DNA of 64,000 nucleotides from DAIDKA01 sp035503515. Its GTDB lineage: Bacteria > Pseudomonadota > Gammaproteobacteria > Steroidobacterales > Steroidobacteraceae. Every line of letters starts with the position of its first letter. Position 1 is the first letter of the stretch. Below the pieces are notes generated by a model that was not told the origin of the DNA, made no database searches, and was given only the letters and a program-made list of their open reading frames with translations. A program made the position numbers and the translations under genes. Where the stretch lies: contig DATJTJ010000003.1 in the NCBI GenBank assembly GCA_035503515.1, positions 1 to 64,000 on the forward strand, read 5' to 3'. Positions 15,659 to 24,558 of this stretch are shown here, in pieces.

Positions 15659-17163
15659 CGCACGACGCGCAAGGGCCCGCGGCGCTCTTCCTCACGCCTC
15701 AGGGCCTTGGCCGCATCGGACCGCTCGCGCTGCAGGCGCTGCAGATACTCCGGCGTGACATCTCCGGTGACGTAGTTGCCGGAGAAGCAGGAGGTATCGA
15801 ACTGCGTGATCTTCGCGTTGTCGTGCTGGCAGGCCGCCACCAGGTCCGGCAGATCCTGGTAGATCAGCCAGTCCGCACCGATGACGCGTTCGATTTCCTC
15901 GTCGGTGCGGCCGCTGGCCACCAGTTCGCTGGCGGCCGGCATGTCGATGCCGTAGACATTCGGGAAGCGCACCGGTGGGGCGGCCGAGGCGAAGTACACC
16001 TTGCGGGCGCCGGCCTCGCGCGCCAGCTCCACGATCTGGGCCGAAGTCGTGCCCCGCACGATGGAGTCGTCGACCAGCAGCACGGTCTTGCCACGGAACT
16101 CCATGTCCACGGCATTGAGCTTCCTGCGCACCGATTTCTCGCGCATCTCCTGCCCCGGCATGATGAAGGTGCGGCCGATGTAGCGGTTCTTGGTGAAGCC
16201 CTCGCGGTACTTGAGGCCCAGCCGGTGCGCCAGCTGCAGGGCGGCGGTGCGGCTGGTATCCGGGATCGGGATGACCACGTCGATGTCATGGTCGGGCCGC
16301 GCCCGCAGGATCTTCTCGGCGAGCCGGTCGCCCATGCGCATGCGCGCGCGGTACACCGAGATGTTGTCCATGATCGAGTCCGGACGTGCGAAGTACACGT
16401 ACTCGAAGATGCACGGCGTGTGCTGGACGCTGGCGACCAGCTGCTGGGAATGCAGCCGGCCGTGCTCGTCGATGAACACCGCCTCGCCCGGGCCGATGTC
16501 GCGCACGAACTGGAACGACAGCATGTCGAGTGCCACGCTTTCGGAGGCCAGCATCCACTCCGGGCCCTTCGCCGTCTCGCGCCGTCCGAGCACCAGCGGC
16601 CGGATGCCGTTCGGATCACGGAAGCCGAGGATGCCGTGGCCGATGACCATGGCGACGACTGCATAGCCACCGCGGCAGCGGCGGTAGACCGCGGTCAGCG
16701 CCGCGAAGATGTCCCCGGCCGTGACGCGCGGCGTGCCGACGCGCTGCAGCTCGGAGGCAAAGACGTTCAGCAGCACCTCGGAATCCGAAGTGGTGTTCAG
16801 GTGCCGCCGGTCCTCGCGGTTGAGCACTTCGGCCAGTTCGGACGCATTGGTGAGGTTGCCGTTGTGCGCCAGGCAGATGCCGTACGGGGCATTCACATAG
16901 AAGGGCTGCGCTTCGGTGACGCCGTCGGCGCCCGCCGTGGGATAGCGCACGTGACCCACGCCCATGTCACCGCGCAACTCCAGCATGTCGTGCTGCTGGA
17001 AGGTATCGCGCACCAGGCCGGGGCCCTTGCGGATCGAGAGCGCGCCGCCCGCGGCGGTGGCGATGCCTGCGGCATCCTGTCCGCGGTGCTGCAGCACCGT
17101 GAGCGCATCGTACAGACGCTGGTTGACGGGACTGGTCCCGACGATGCCCACAATTCCGCACAT
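15655..17163 (-). CDS. purF: Amidophosphoribosyltransferase
   Basis: First committed enzyme of purine synthesis: PRPP plus glutamine gives phosphoribosylamine. The 502-residue product starts MCGIVGIVG, exposing the Cys2 nucleophile of the N-terminal glutaminase after Met removal. LQHRGQDAAG, LAHNGNLTN and the PRPP-binding VLLVDDSIVRGTT of the phosphoribosyltransferase half are all present. It follows cvpA by 16 bases, the usual cvpA-purF order. Confidence 0.97.
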   Translation of the reverse strand: MCGIVGIVGTSPVNQRLYDALTVLQHRGQDAAGIATAAGGALSIRKGPGLVRDTFQQHDMLELRGDMGVGHVRYPTAGADGVTEAQPFYVNAPYGICLAHNGNLTNASELAEVLNREDRRHLNTTSDSEVLLNVFASELQRVGTPRVTAGDIFAALTAVYRRCRGGYAVVAMVIGHGILGFRDPNGIRPLVLGRRETAKGPEWMLASESVALDMLSFQFVRDIGPGEAVFIDEHGRLHSQQLVASVQHTPCIFEYVYFARPDSIMDNISVYRARMRMGDRLAEKILRARPDHDIDVVIPIPDTSRTAALQLAHRLGLKYREGFTKNRYIGRTFIMPGQEMREKSVRRKLNAVDMEFRGKTVLLVDDSIVRGTTSAQIVELAREAGARKVYFASAAPPVRFPNVYGIDMPAASELVASGRTDEEIERVIGADWLIYQDLPDLVAACQHDNAKITQFDTSCFSGNYVTGDVTPEYLQRLQRERSDAAKALRREEERRGPLRVVR

Positions 17164-17179
17164 GACCGCCTCCTGGAGA

Positions 17180-17710
17180 TTAATTCACCGTGCGATTCGC
17201 TGCCGTGACCACGTGGCGCTTGAACCGGCTCCCGCCCAGTGACCACAGCAGATCCGCGGCGTCCTGTCCGTACGGCACCAGAATGGACTGATGCCACCAC
17301 GGCTCACGATCCAGTCGCACCGTCTCGCACACTATGATTGCCGCCCCGACGATCAGCACGCCCCGCAGCAGTCCGAACAGCAGCCCGAGGAACCGATCGA
17401 CGCCGGTCAACAGCGACAATCTCACGAAATAGTTGACGATGACCCCGACCGCGTGTCCCAGCAGCAGCACCAGCAGGAACAGGATCAGTCGGGCGGCCCA
17501 GGGGCGCACGGGTTCCTGGTTGAGCAGACCGCCCAGATGAGGCTCCAGCGCGGCGGCGAAATGCCAGGCTACGAAGGCGGCCACGATCCAGGTGCAGACG
17601 GCGATGATTTCGCGTAGCAGACCTCTGAACAGGCCGACCGTGCCCGAAACGACCACGGTCACGATAATCAGGTAATCAGCTGTGGTGAACGCAAACGACT
17701 GATGCATCAA
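17180..17710 (-). CDS. cvpA: CvpA family membrane protein
   Basis: Inner-membrane protein of the family needed for colicin V export in E. coli, with later links to envelope homeostasis. The 176 residues hold four hydrophobic helices (about 12-30, 33-55, 72-95 and 105-128) and the conserved GLFRGLLREI segment after the first. The soluble tail contains SILVPYG. It lies between dedD and purF as in many Gammaproteobacteria. The 103 bases before its start contain no other gene. Confidence 0.9.
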   Translation of the reverse strand: MMHQSFAFTTADYLIIVTVVVSGTVGLFRGLLREIIAVCTWIVAAFVAWHFAAALEPHLGGLLNQEPVRPWAARLILFLLVLLLGHAVGVIVNYFVRLSLLTGVDRFLGLLFGLLRGVLIVGAAIIVCETVRLDREPWWHQSILVPYGQDAADLLWSLGGSRFKRHVVTAANRTVN

Positions 17711-17813
17711 TGCCTGCAGGCGGCCGGAATGGCGCCGGGGATTGTACTAGAGCCCGGTTGCCAACGTGCGGGTCAACCGCAGGTTTTTCAAGGGATCGCC
17801 GCCGTCGCGCAGG

Positions 17814-18491
17814 CTAGCGGGGGACCACTTCCCCGCCCTTCTCACCCGCCGCCTTCAGACGCGCGAGCAGCTTCTGGGCTGCGGCGCGGTCGCGCTCGGC
17901 GCCGACCCGGACGCGGTACAGCCGGTGGCCATGGCGGGCGGCTTCCGAAATGGACCCGCTGAAGCCATGTGACTTAAGGCCGGCGATGAGATGCGCGGCA
18001 TTCTCGCGGCTGCTGAAGGTCCCGAGCTGCACGGTCCAGCCGCCCGGGGCGCGTTCGATCGCCTTGTCGGCCGGCGGCGCCGGGGCGCGCGTCGCGGGCA
18101 CCGCAGCCGCAGGCTTCGCGGGATGCGCCGCGACGTGATCGGCAGCGGCCGGTGATGGGGCCGGCGCGGGTCGGGGCACGGGCGTTGCCACCGGTGCGGA
18201 GGCCGGAGCACTCGCCACGGCCGTGCGCGCCACCGGTTCACTGGCGGGCGGTACGGCCGTCGATGCCGCCACCGGCGCGCTGTTCGGACGGACGGTCTCG
18301 GCGAGATCCATGGTGTAGGAGCGCATCGGCGCCTGGTCGGGTTGCGCCGGGGGTGGTTGCGGCGGCGGCCGCGGACCGGTCAGCAGCTCGGGCACCAGCA
18401 GCACGAGCAGTACGACCAGTATGACGCCGCCGGTGAGTCTTTCTTTGGCTTGCTGTTCCAAGTCGGTCTCAATGGGGCTTGAGGGTATCAA
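17814..18491 (-). CDS. dedD: SPOR-domain cell-division protein, DedD type
   Basis: Bitopic membrane protein whose periplasmic SPOR domain binds denuded septal peptidoglycan. A short cytoplasmic end and one transmembrane helix (about 21-38) lead into a long Pro/Ala-rich linker (about 40-145) and a C-terminal SPOR domain (about 148-225) with WTVQLGTFSSRENA and LYRVRVG. The TTG at 18491 overlaps folC by 23 bases. A second TTG at 18461 would avoid the overlap and give MEQQAKERLTGG, close to the usual DedD N-terminus; either start is possible. Confidence 0.85.
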   Translation of the reverse strand: MIPSSPIETDLEQQAKERLTGGVILVVLLVLLVPELLTGPRPPPQPPPAQPDQAPMRSYTMDLAETVRPNSAPVAASTAVPPASEPVARTAVASAPASAPVATPVPRPAPAPSPAAADHVAAHPAKPAAAVPATRAPAPPADKAIERAPGGWTVQLGTFSSRENAAHLIAGLKSHGFSGSISEAARHGHRLYRVRVGAERDRAAAQKLLARLKAAGEKGGEVVPR

Positions 18492-19767
18492 GCCATTCCA
18501 GCGCGGCGGTCACCGTACTGAAACTGCCGAACACCAGCACCCGGTCACCGGGCCGCGCCAGTGTGCGCGCAATCTCGCATCCCTGCGCGACCGAATCCGC
18601 ACGCCGGGTGACCTCGATATGCGGCGCAAGCCGCGCGGCCAGTTCGGCCGCGGTGCCACCCCGCGGGCCCGGCAGCGCGCAGGCGATCCAGATATCGGCA
18701 GCGCCCTTGAGAGCCCCGCCGATCTCGTCGGCATCCTTGTCCTGAAGGATGCCGCACACGGCAAGCGTGCGGCCCGTGACGGGCCGCTCATCGAGGTTGT
18801 TCCTGAGTACGCGCGCGGCCGGCTCGTTGTGGGAGACATCCAGGATCCATTCCACGGGTCCCGGGATGACCTGGAAGCGGCCCGCCACGACGACTCGGCC
18901 CAGGGCCGTGGCGATGATGTCGCGCGTGAGCGCCGCGGCCCGCAGCGTAGTGCCCGCGCTCTGCATGAGGGATTCGATGGCCGCCAGGGCCGTGGCCGAG
19001 TTGCGGTATTGGATCCGGCCCGCCAGGCGCGGCGGCGGCAGTCCCGGGATCTCGCCCTGCAAGCCGCGATAGCTCCAGGTGCCGGCCCCGATCTGCCAGC
19101 CGAACTGGCGCTCGGCGATGACGGCCCGGGCACCGAGCCGCTCGATGGCGGCGTACACGCTCGCCGGCATCTCCGGCGTCCCCAGCACCGCAGGGCGGCC
19201 GCTGCGGAAGATCCCGGCCTTCTCAGCGCCAATGGCATCCAGGGTGTCCCCGAGCCAGTCGCGATGATCGAATCCCACCGAACACAGCACGGCCACGTCC
19301 GCGTCCACCAGGTTCGTGGCATCGAGGCGTCCCCCCAGGCCCACTTCCAGGACCGCCACGGCGACTTGCTGCTGCGCAAACAGCAACAGCGCCGCAAGGG
19401 TGTTGTATTCGAAGAACGTCAGCGTCGTCGCCCCACGGGCGGCCTCGATGGTTTCGAATACCGCGATCAGCTGCTCATCGGTGGCCTCGCGGCCATCGAC
19501 GTGGATGCGCTCGTTGTAGCGCAGCAGATGCGGCGAGGTGAGCGTGCCGACCCGCACTCCCTGGGCCAGCAGCAACGCCTCAAGCGTCGCAACCGTGGAA
19601 CCCTTGCCGTTGGTCCCGGCGACCGTGATGACCCGATAGCGCGGCGCGTCGAGCCCCAGCGTGGCTGCGACCTTGCCCACGCGACCCAACCCCAGATCGA
19701 TCGAGCGGGTGTGGACCTGCTCCTGCAACGCGAGCCATTCGGCCAGCGTGCGCGAGGCCACCGTCAT
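18469..19767 (-). CDS. folC: Bifunctional folylpolyglutamate/dihydrofolate synthase
   Basis: Adds glutamate to dihydropteroate and to tetrahydrofolates. The 432-residue product has the Mur-ligase P-loop VAGTNGKGST, the LTSPHL segment, FEYNTLAAL, the metal-site VGLGGRLDATN and DVSHNEPAA in the C-terminal domain. The ATG at 19767 shares one base with the accD stop, so translation is coupled. The open frame continues upstream within accD, but that extension has no family similarity. Confidence 0.95.
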   Translation of the reverse strand: MTVASRTLAEWLALQEQVHTRSIDLGLGRVGKVAATLGLDAPRYRVITVAGTNGKGSTVATLEALLLAQGVRVGTLTSPHLLRYNERIHVDGREATDEQLIAVFETIEAARGATTLTFFEYNTLAALLLFAQQQVAVAVLEVGLGGRLDATNLVDADVAVLCSVGFDHRDWLGDTLDAIGAEKAGIFRSGRPAVLGTPEMPASVYAAIERLGARAVIAERQFGWQIGAGTWSYRGLQGEIPGLPPPRLAGRIQYRNSATALAAIESLMQSAGTTLRAAALTRDIIATALGRVVVAGRFQVIPGPVEWILDVSHNEPAARVLRNNLDERPVTGRTLAVCGILQDKDADEIGGALKGAADIWIACALPGPRGGTAAELAARLAPHIEVTRRADSVAQGCEIARTLARPGDRVLVFGSFSTVTAALEWLDTLKPH

Positions 19768-20630
19768 CAGGCCGCGCGCGGCGGCTGTTTCATCAGCATC
19801 GCCAGCATGCCGCCGATGCGATCGCGCATGTCGCGCCGGTCCACGATCATGTCCACCGCGCCGTGCTCGAGCTGGAACTCGCTGCGCTGGAAGCCTTCCG
19901 GCAACGTCTCGCGCATGGTCTGCTGGATGATGCGCGGGCCGGTGAACCCGATGAGGGCCCGCGGCTCGGCCAGGTTCAGGTCTCCGAGCATGGCGAGACT
20001 TGCGGAGACGCCCCCCATGGTCGGATCGGTCATGACGGCCACGTACGGCAGGCGCGCCCGGGCCAGGCGGGCGAGCGCCGCGCTGGTCTTGGCCATCTGC
20101 TGCAACGAGAACAGCGCCTCCTGCATGCGCGCGCCACCGCTGGAGGTGAAGCACACGAAGGGCATGCGGTTGGCGATGCAGAACTCGACCCCGCGACGGA
20201 AGCGCTCACCGACCACCGAGCCCATCGAGCCGCCGAGGAATTCGAACTCGAAGGCGCTCGCGCACACCGGATTGCCGAGCAGTCTGCCCGCCAGCACCAC
20301 CAGTGCGTCCTTTTCGCCGGTCGCCTTCTGGGCCTGCGCCAGCCGGTCCTTGTAGCGCTTGCTGTCCTTGAACTTGAGGACGTCCTCGGGCGCCACGCTG
20401 GCGCCGACTTCCACCTGCTGCCCCTCGTCCAGGAACCACAGCAGCCGCTGGCGGGCGCCGATGCGCATGTGATGGCTGCACTTCGGGCACACGTACAGGT
20501 TGCGTTCCAGCTCGGCCCGATACAGAACGGCATCGCAGGCCGGGCACTTGATCCACAGCCCCTCGGGCACCGAGCGCGTCCGGCGCTCCGTCTTGATGCG
20601 CGAGGGCATGATCTTTTCGAACCAGGACAT
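19767..20630 (-). CDS. accD: Acetyl-CoA carboxylase carboxyltransferase subunit beta
   Basis: Beta subunit of the carboxyltransferase that makes malonyl-CoA for fatty acid synthesis. The 287-residue product has the N-terminal four-Cys zinc ribbon (CPACD and CPKCSHH), then the crotonase-fold domain with SGGARMQE, TDPTMGGVSAS and GFTGPRIIQQT. The ATG at 20630 gives MSWFEKI, the usual N-terminus. It starts 16 bases after truA. In Pseudomonas and Xanthomonas trp genes separate truA from accD; none are present here. Confidence 0.97.
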   Translation of the reverse strand: MSWFEKIMPSRIKTERRTRSVPEGLWIKCPACDAVLYRAELERNLYVCPKCSHHMRIGARQRLLWFLDEGQQVEVGASVAPEDVLKFKDSKRYKDRLAQAQKATGEKDALVVLAGRLLGNPVCASAFEFEFLGGSMGSVVGERFRRGVEFCIANRMPFVCFTSSGGARMQEALFSLQQMAKTSAALARLARARLPYVAVMTDPTMGGVSASLAMLGDLNLAEPRALIGFTGPRIIQQTMRETLPEGFQRSEFQLEHGAVDMIVDRRDMRDRIGGMLAMLMKQPPRAA

Positions 20631-20646
20631 GGCGGCTTCCCGTGCT

Positions 20647-21456
20647 CTACCCGAAAGGGGGATCGGGAATAATAGCCGATACCGGCCCGGCCGCCTCCTC
20701 GGGCAGCCTGAAGGCCTGCGGATAGGCGACCTTCCAGAAGTACAGGCCTGACGCCGGCGCGGTCGGGGCACTGCGGGTCCGATCCCGGCCCGAGAGTACC
20801 TCGGCGGCCCACTGCGAGGGTGCCTTGGCCACGCCGATGTCCAGCAGCAGACCCACGAGGTTGCGCACCATGTGCTGCAGGAAGGCATTGGCCGTGGCTT
20901 CCATGATCACCACGTCGCCCTGGCGCCACACCTCCAGTGCGTACAGGCGACGCACCGGCGAGCGCGCCTGACATTCGGCGGCGCGAAACGCGCTGAAATC
21001 ATGCTCGCCCACCAGCAGGGCGGCTGCCGCGCGCATCGGTTCGATGTCCAGCGGGCGGTGGATCAGGGCCGCGCGCCGTGTGGCCAGTGCCGAACGGGCC
21101 AGGCGGTTGAGGACGAAGTAGCGGTAGGTCCGCGATTCGGCACTGTAGCGCGCATGGAAATGCGCCGGCACCGCGCGGGCCCAGCGCACGCTGATGCTGT
21201 CGGGCAGATGCGAGTTCGCGCCCAGGATCCAGCTGCGTTCGACGCGCAAGGCCTGCGTGTCGAAGTGCGCGACCTGCCCCAGGGCATGCACGCCCGCGTC
21301 GGTCCGGCCGGCACACACGAGGCTCACCGCTTCATCGGCAACCCGGCTGAAGGCGGCTTCCGCCGTCTGCTGCACGCTGCTGACGCCCGGCTGCTGGGTC
21401 TGCCAGCCGGCGAACTGCGCGCCGTCGTACTCGAGCGCGACGGCGATCCGTGACAA
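20647..21456 (-). CDS. truA: tRNA pseudouridine(38-40) synthase
   Basis: Converts uridines 38-40 in the anticodon arm of many tRNAs to pseudouridine. The 269-residue product shows LEYDGAQFAGWQ, the catalytic Asp in AGRTDAGVHA, HARYSAESRTYRY and FLQHMVRNLVG. It follows fimV by 12 bases, as in Pseudomonas and Xanthomonas. Confidence 0.96.
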   Translation of the reverse strand: MSRIAVALEYDGAQFAGWQTQQPGVSSVQQTAEAAFSRVADEAVSLVCAGRTDAGVHALGQVAHFDTQALRVERSWILGANSHLPDSISVRWARAVPAHFHARYSAESRTYRYFVLNRLARSALATRRAALIHRPLDIEPMRAAAALLVGEHDFSAFRAAECQARSPVRRLYALEVWRQGDVVIMEATANAFLQHMVRNLVGLLLDIGVAKAPSQWAAEVLSGRDRTRSAPTAPASGLYFWKVAYPQAFRLPEEAAGPVSAIIPDPPFG

Positions 21457-21468
21457 GGCGGCCTGACT

Positions 21469-24441
21469 TCAGCCGGGCAGCGACTCGATGAGGCGCTGGG
21501 CTTCCTGTTTCTGGGCCACCGAACCTTCGGAGACCACTTCCTCGAGGATGTTGCGCGCACCCTCCGGATCGCCCATGTCCATGTAGGCGCGCGCCAGATC
21601 CAGCTTCGTGCCCACTTCGCTCATGGTCACCGGTTCCAGATCCGGCAGGGCCAGATCCTCGGTACCGAGCTTCTGGGTCTGGGTGAATGCCGTATCGGGA
21701 ATGGTCGCGGTCCCGACGTCCAGATCCAGACCATTGTGCCGGGCGGTGTCGGCCGGCGGCGGGGCCTCGGGCAGGCCGAGGTTGAAATCCAGATCGTTCG
21801 ACAGGGCCTGCAGGCTCGTGGTGGCGCCCACATCATGCTCCGGGGGCGCCGCGGCGGCATCGCCCGGCGTGTCGGTGGCGGCGCCATCGAACTGCCAGGC
21901 GCCGGTGGCCCCCGGGTCAGCTTCGAATTCCGGGCTGCGATGCTCGGCGGTTTCCAGGAGCCTGCGTGAATGTTCATCGAGGCCCGCCACCATGGTCGGT
22001 GCATCCGCACCCGATCCGAGCGCCGGCTGATCCACGGTGTCCAGGGAATTCAGGTCCAGGCCCAGGTCGTCGATGGCAAGTTCGGCCGTCTGTTCCGCAT
22101 GCGGTGTCTGCTGCAGAGCCTTGTCGACCTTCTCGCGCACGGTCGCAGTGCTGGCGTTGGTGGTCGCGCCCAGCTGCTGGTCGATGGTCGGCGACTCCAC
22201 CGTCCCACCCTCGTTCAGCCCGCCGAAGCGGGCGGCGGCCATGCGGCCCGCCGTCATCTCCTGAGTGGAGCCGGTGGCGGCGTCGGCCTCGTTCAGGGCG
22301 AGATTCTTGTCCGTGGCCTGGGCCGCGGCGGCTTCCGCCGTCGGATCGCGTTCGCCGATGGCGGTGCCGATATCCAGGTCGATGTCATCGGCGGCTCGCA
22401 GCACCGCGGAGGGCGAACCGAGCACGTCGAAATCGATGCCCGCGTTCTGGCCGCCCTCGAGGTCGAGGTCCACGCCCGCCGCCGCCGCGCCGCTGACCGC
22501 GGAGCCGCCGGCGAACAGTGGATCCTCGGGCGCGATCTGCTTGCCCATGATGAGGATCTTTTCCCACTCGCCCGGCGCGGCTTCCGCGCGCGTGTCGGCG
22601 AGTTCGCGGGCGCTGTGCAGGAACTGCTCCTTGTTGCCCCACACGAAGAATACTTCCAGCAGCTTCAGCTTCAGGTCCCGGCGCGTGGGCTCACGCTGGA
22701 TCGCGATGCGCACCAGATCGGCGGCCTGGTCGTACAGGCCATAGGCCATGTGGAAGTCGGCCTCGGCCAGCGGATCTCCCTGGTCGAGATTGACGGCGGT
22801 CTCCGCGCTGATGGTCTGGTCGGCAGCGATGTGCGGGGGCGCGCTCGGCTTCGGCGCGCCATCCAGGCGCGGCCGGGCGTGCGTGCCGGACTCCTCGACC
22901 AGGATCGACTCGTCCCGCAGCGGCACCAGCGGCTGCGTGTCGAACGTAGCATCGTGGCCCGTCGCGGTGTCGGTACGGCTGTTCAGGCGGCTGAGTGAAT
23001 CGTCGAAACTGGACTGGCGGCGTTCGCGCCAGCTGCGCAGGCCCAGGAAGGCGATGAGGGCGACCACCAGTGCGGCCAGCGCCCACCAGTACTTCAGGAC
23101 GGTGTCGAGGATCGGCGAACCGTTCTGGGTTACGGCCACCGGCACGACATGCGCCCGATGCTTCGGCGCCGAAGCAGCCGGTGGGGCGGTTTCGGCACTT
23201 TCCGGAACCGAGGCCGGCGGCGGTTCGACCGCGGCGGAACTCACCGCCGGCGGGGCCGCAGGCGTCGCCTCGGGTGCCGGTGCCGGTGCCGGCGCCGGCG
23301 TGGGCGCAGGCGTGGGTGCGGCTGCGGGTGCCGCATTCGCCCGGGCGGCACTCTGGGCCGACGCCAGCTGGGCCTGCAGTCGGGCGAGATCCGCATTGCG
23401 CAGGGCCAACAGCCGCTGCGTCTCGTCAAGCTGCGACTGCAACTGCTGGACCTTGCCCTGCAGGGCCTTGGTATCCGCGCCGTTCGTCGCGCCCGCACCG
23501 CCAGCGGCGGACGTGCCCGGCGTCACCAGACGCAGCCGGCCCGCTTCGTTGGCCGGCGTCGCGGCCGGCGTGCCGGTGGACGGCGCCGCGCTGGGGGCCG
23601 CGCCCGAATGCCAGGCGGCGTACTGGCGGCGCACTTCGGCCAGCGCGTCGCTGGCGCTGACGGCGCCCAGGGCACTGGCGTCGGGCAGCCGCAGCACCGA
23701 GCCGGCCCGCAGGACGTTCATGTTCTTGTCGAACGCCTCGAGGTTGCCCTGATATGTCGCCACCATCCAGCGACGCAGTTCGGGGGTCGTCGAACCGGCC
23801 GACTCGTGGGCGGCGATGCGTGAGAGCGTATCGCCCCGATGCACCTGGTAGGTCTGGGCAGCCGAGCCCGCGGCGGCATTCGCGCCGGCCGCCGACGGCC
23901 GTGCGGCGGGGGCTGGAGCCGGAGCGGGCGCGGGAGCCTCCGCCGGCGCCGCGGGTGCGCGCTGGATGGCGCCACCGCGGGGCGTCGCGTCGCCCACCGC
24001 AGGCGCGGCTACGACGGGAGCTGCGCCCTGGCCCTGGTCCGGGGTGTAGACCGGCGGGTCGAGGAGCACGGTGTATTCGTGGGTCACATGGCCGCGCGGC
24101 CAGTTGATCTCGACCAGCAGCGTGACGAAGGGTTCGGTAATGGCCTGTGCGGAATGGACCTTGATGATGTCGCGCCCGTCGGCGGTCTGCATGGGCTTCA
24201 GCGTCACCGAAGAGAGGAAGGCCGGCCAGTCCAGGCCGTTCTTGGTGAACTCATCCCGCGGGGCCATCGTGGCCTTGAGGTTCGCGAGGTCTTCGGGTGT
24301 CGCGCCGATCAGGTCGATATCAGCGTCAAGTGGCGCATTGAGTGACGAGTGCAGGTGGATGTCACCCAGGCCAAGCGCCATCGCGGCTGGCGAGCCAACG
24401 ATCAACGCCGCCAGCGTCCACTTAAGGGATTTGGCAGTCAT
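21469..24441 (-). CDS. fimV: FimV-type polar hub protein
   Basis: Peptidoglycan-binding inner-membrane protein that organises the pole and is required for type IV pilus assembly and twitching. The 990-residue product has a signal peptide (to about residue 23), the FimV N-terminal domain (LGDIHLHSSLNAPL), a LysM motif (about 199-255, YQVHRGDTLSRIA), a coiled-coil stretch (about 325-365), long Ala/Pro-rich linkers, a transmembrane helix (about 446-466) and an acidic cytoplasmic region ending in the FimV C-terminal TPR-like domain (LDLARAYMDMGDPEGARNIL). The first TPR-like unit follows the membrane helix. It has its own likely promoter over the asd stop codon. Confidence 0.93.
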   Translation of the reverse strand: MTAKSLKWTLAALIVGSPAAMALGLGDIHLHSSLNAPLDADIDLIGATPEDLANLKATMAPRDEFTKNGLDWPAFLSSVTLKPMQTADGRDIIKVHSAQAITEPFVTLLVEINWPRGHVTHEYTVLLDPPVYTPDQGQGAAPVVAAPAVGDATPRGGAIQRAPAAPAEAPAPAPAPAPAARPSAAGANAAAGSAAQTYQVHRGDTLSRIAAHESAGSTTPELRRWMVATYQGNLEAFDKNMNVLRAGSVLRLPDASALGAVSASDALAEVRRQYAAWHSGAAPSAAPSTGTPAATPANEAGRLRLVTPGTSAAGGAGATNGADTKALQGKVQQLQSQLDETQRLLALRNADLARLQAQLASAQSAARANAAPAAAPTPAPTPAPAPAPAPEATPAAPPAVSSAAVEPPPASVPESAETAPPAASAPKHRAHVVPVAVTQNGSPILDTVLKYWWALAALVVALIAFLGLRSWRERRQSSFDDSLSRLNSRTDTATGHDATFDTQPLVPLRDESILVEESGTHARPRLDGAPKPSAPPHIAADQTISAETAVNLDQGDPLAEADFHMAYGLYDQAADLVRIAIQREPTRRDLKLKLLEVFFVWGNKEQFLHSARELADTRAEAAPGEWEKILIMGKQIAPEDPLFAGGSAVSGAAAAGVDLDLEGGQNAGIDFDVLGSPSAVLRAADDIDLDIGTAIGERDPTAEAAAAQATDKNLALNEADAATGSTQEMTAGRMAAARFGGLNEGGTVESPTIDQQLGATTNASTATVREKVDKALQQTPHAEQTAELAIDDLGLDLNSLDTVDQPALGSGADAPTMVAGLDEHSRRLLETAEHRSPEFEADPGATGAWQFDGAATDTPGDAAAAPPEHDVGATTSLQALSNDLDFNLGLPEAPPPADTARHNGLDLDVGTATIPDTAFTQTQKLGTEDLALPDLEPVTMSEVGTKLDLARAYMDMGDPEGARNILEEVVSEGSVAQKQEAQRLIESLPG

Positions 24442-24451
24442 TCACGATACT

Positions 24452-24464
24452 CCGCACCATGCGG
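24452..24464 (-). promoter_or_regulatory. Small hairpin at the fimV ribosome binding site
   Basis: On the minus strand CCGCA and TGCGG pair around a three-base loop just before GGAG and the fimV ATG at 24441. The 3' arm touches the Shine-Dalgarno bases, so the hairpin could lower translation initiation. The role is inferred. Confidence 0.35.
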
Positions 24465-24473
24465 CCGATAAAA

Positions 24474-24516
24474 AACCTTAAAAAAACAAAAGCATGGACT
24501 GGATTGCGCAAATCCA
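24474..24516 (-). terminator. Weak hairpin plus U-tract between asd and fimV
   Basis: A TGGATT/AATCCA stem (24500-24516, minus strand) is followed after eight bases by an interrupted T-run (24491-24474). The stem is short and the gap long, so it is at best a weak terminator or attenuator. It lies downstream of the fimV promoter and would sit in the fimV leader. Confidence 0.3.
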
Positions 24517-24529
24517 CACCACGGACGGC

Positions 24530-24558
24530 AATATAACTTATAAATAGTCGCGCGCCAA
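24530..24558 (-). promoter_or_regulatory. fimV: Sigma70-type promoter for fimV
   Basis: TTGGCG (24558-24553) and TATATT (24535-24530) on the minus strand are 17 bases apart. The -10 follows the asd stop codon directly. The predicted start near 24523 leaves a leader of about 80 bases, AT-rich and U-rich, before the fimV ATG. This would let fimV be expressed apart from asd. Confidence 0.5.

Noticed and set aside
19767..20888. Possible N-terminal extensions of accD, folC, prmB and efp
   Set aside because: The frames stay open upstream only because of high GC; the extra residues lie antisense or out of frame to neighbours and do not resemble the families, whose normal starts are present as ATG.
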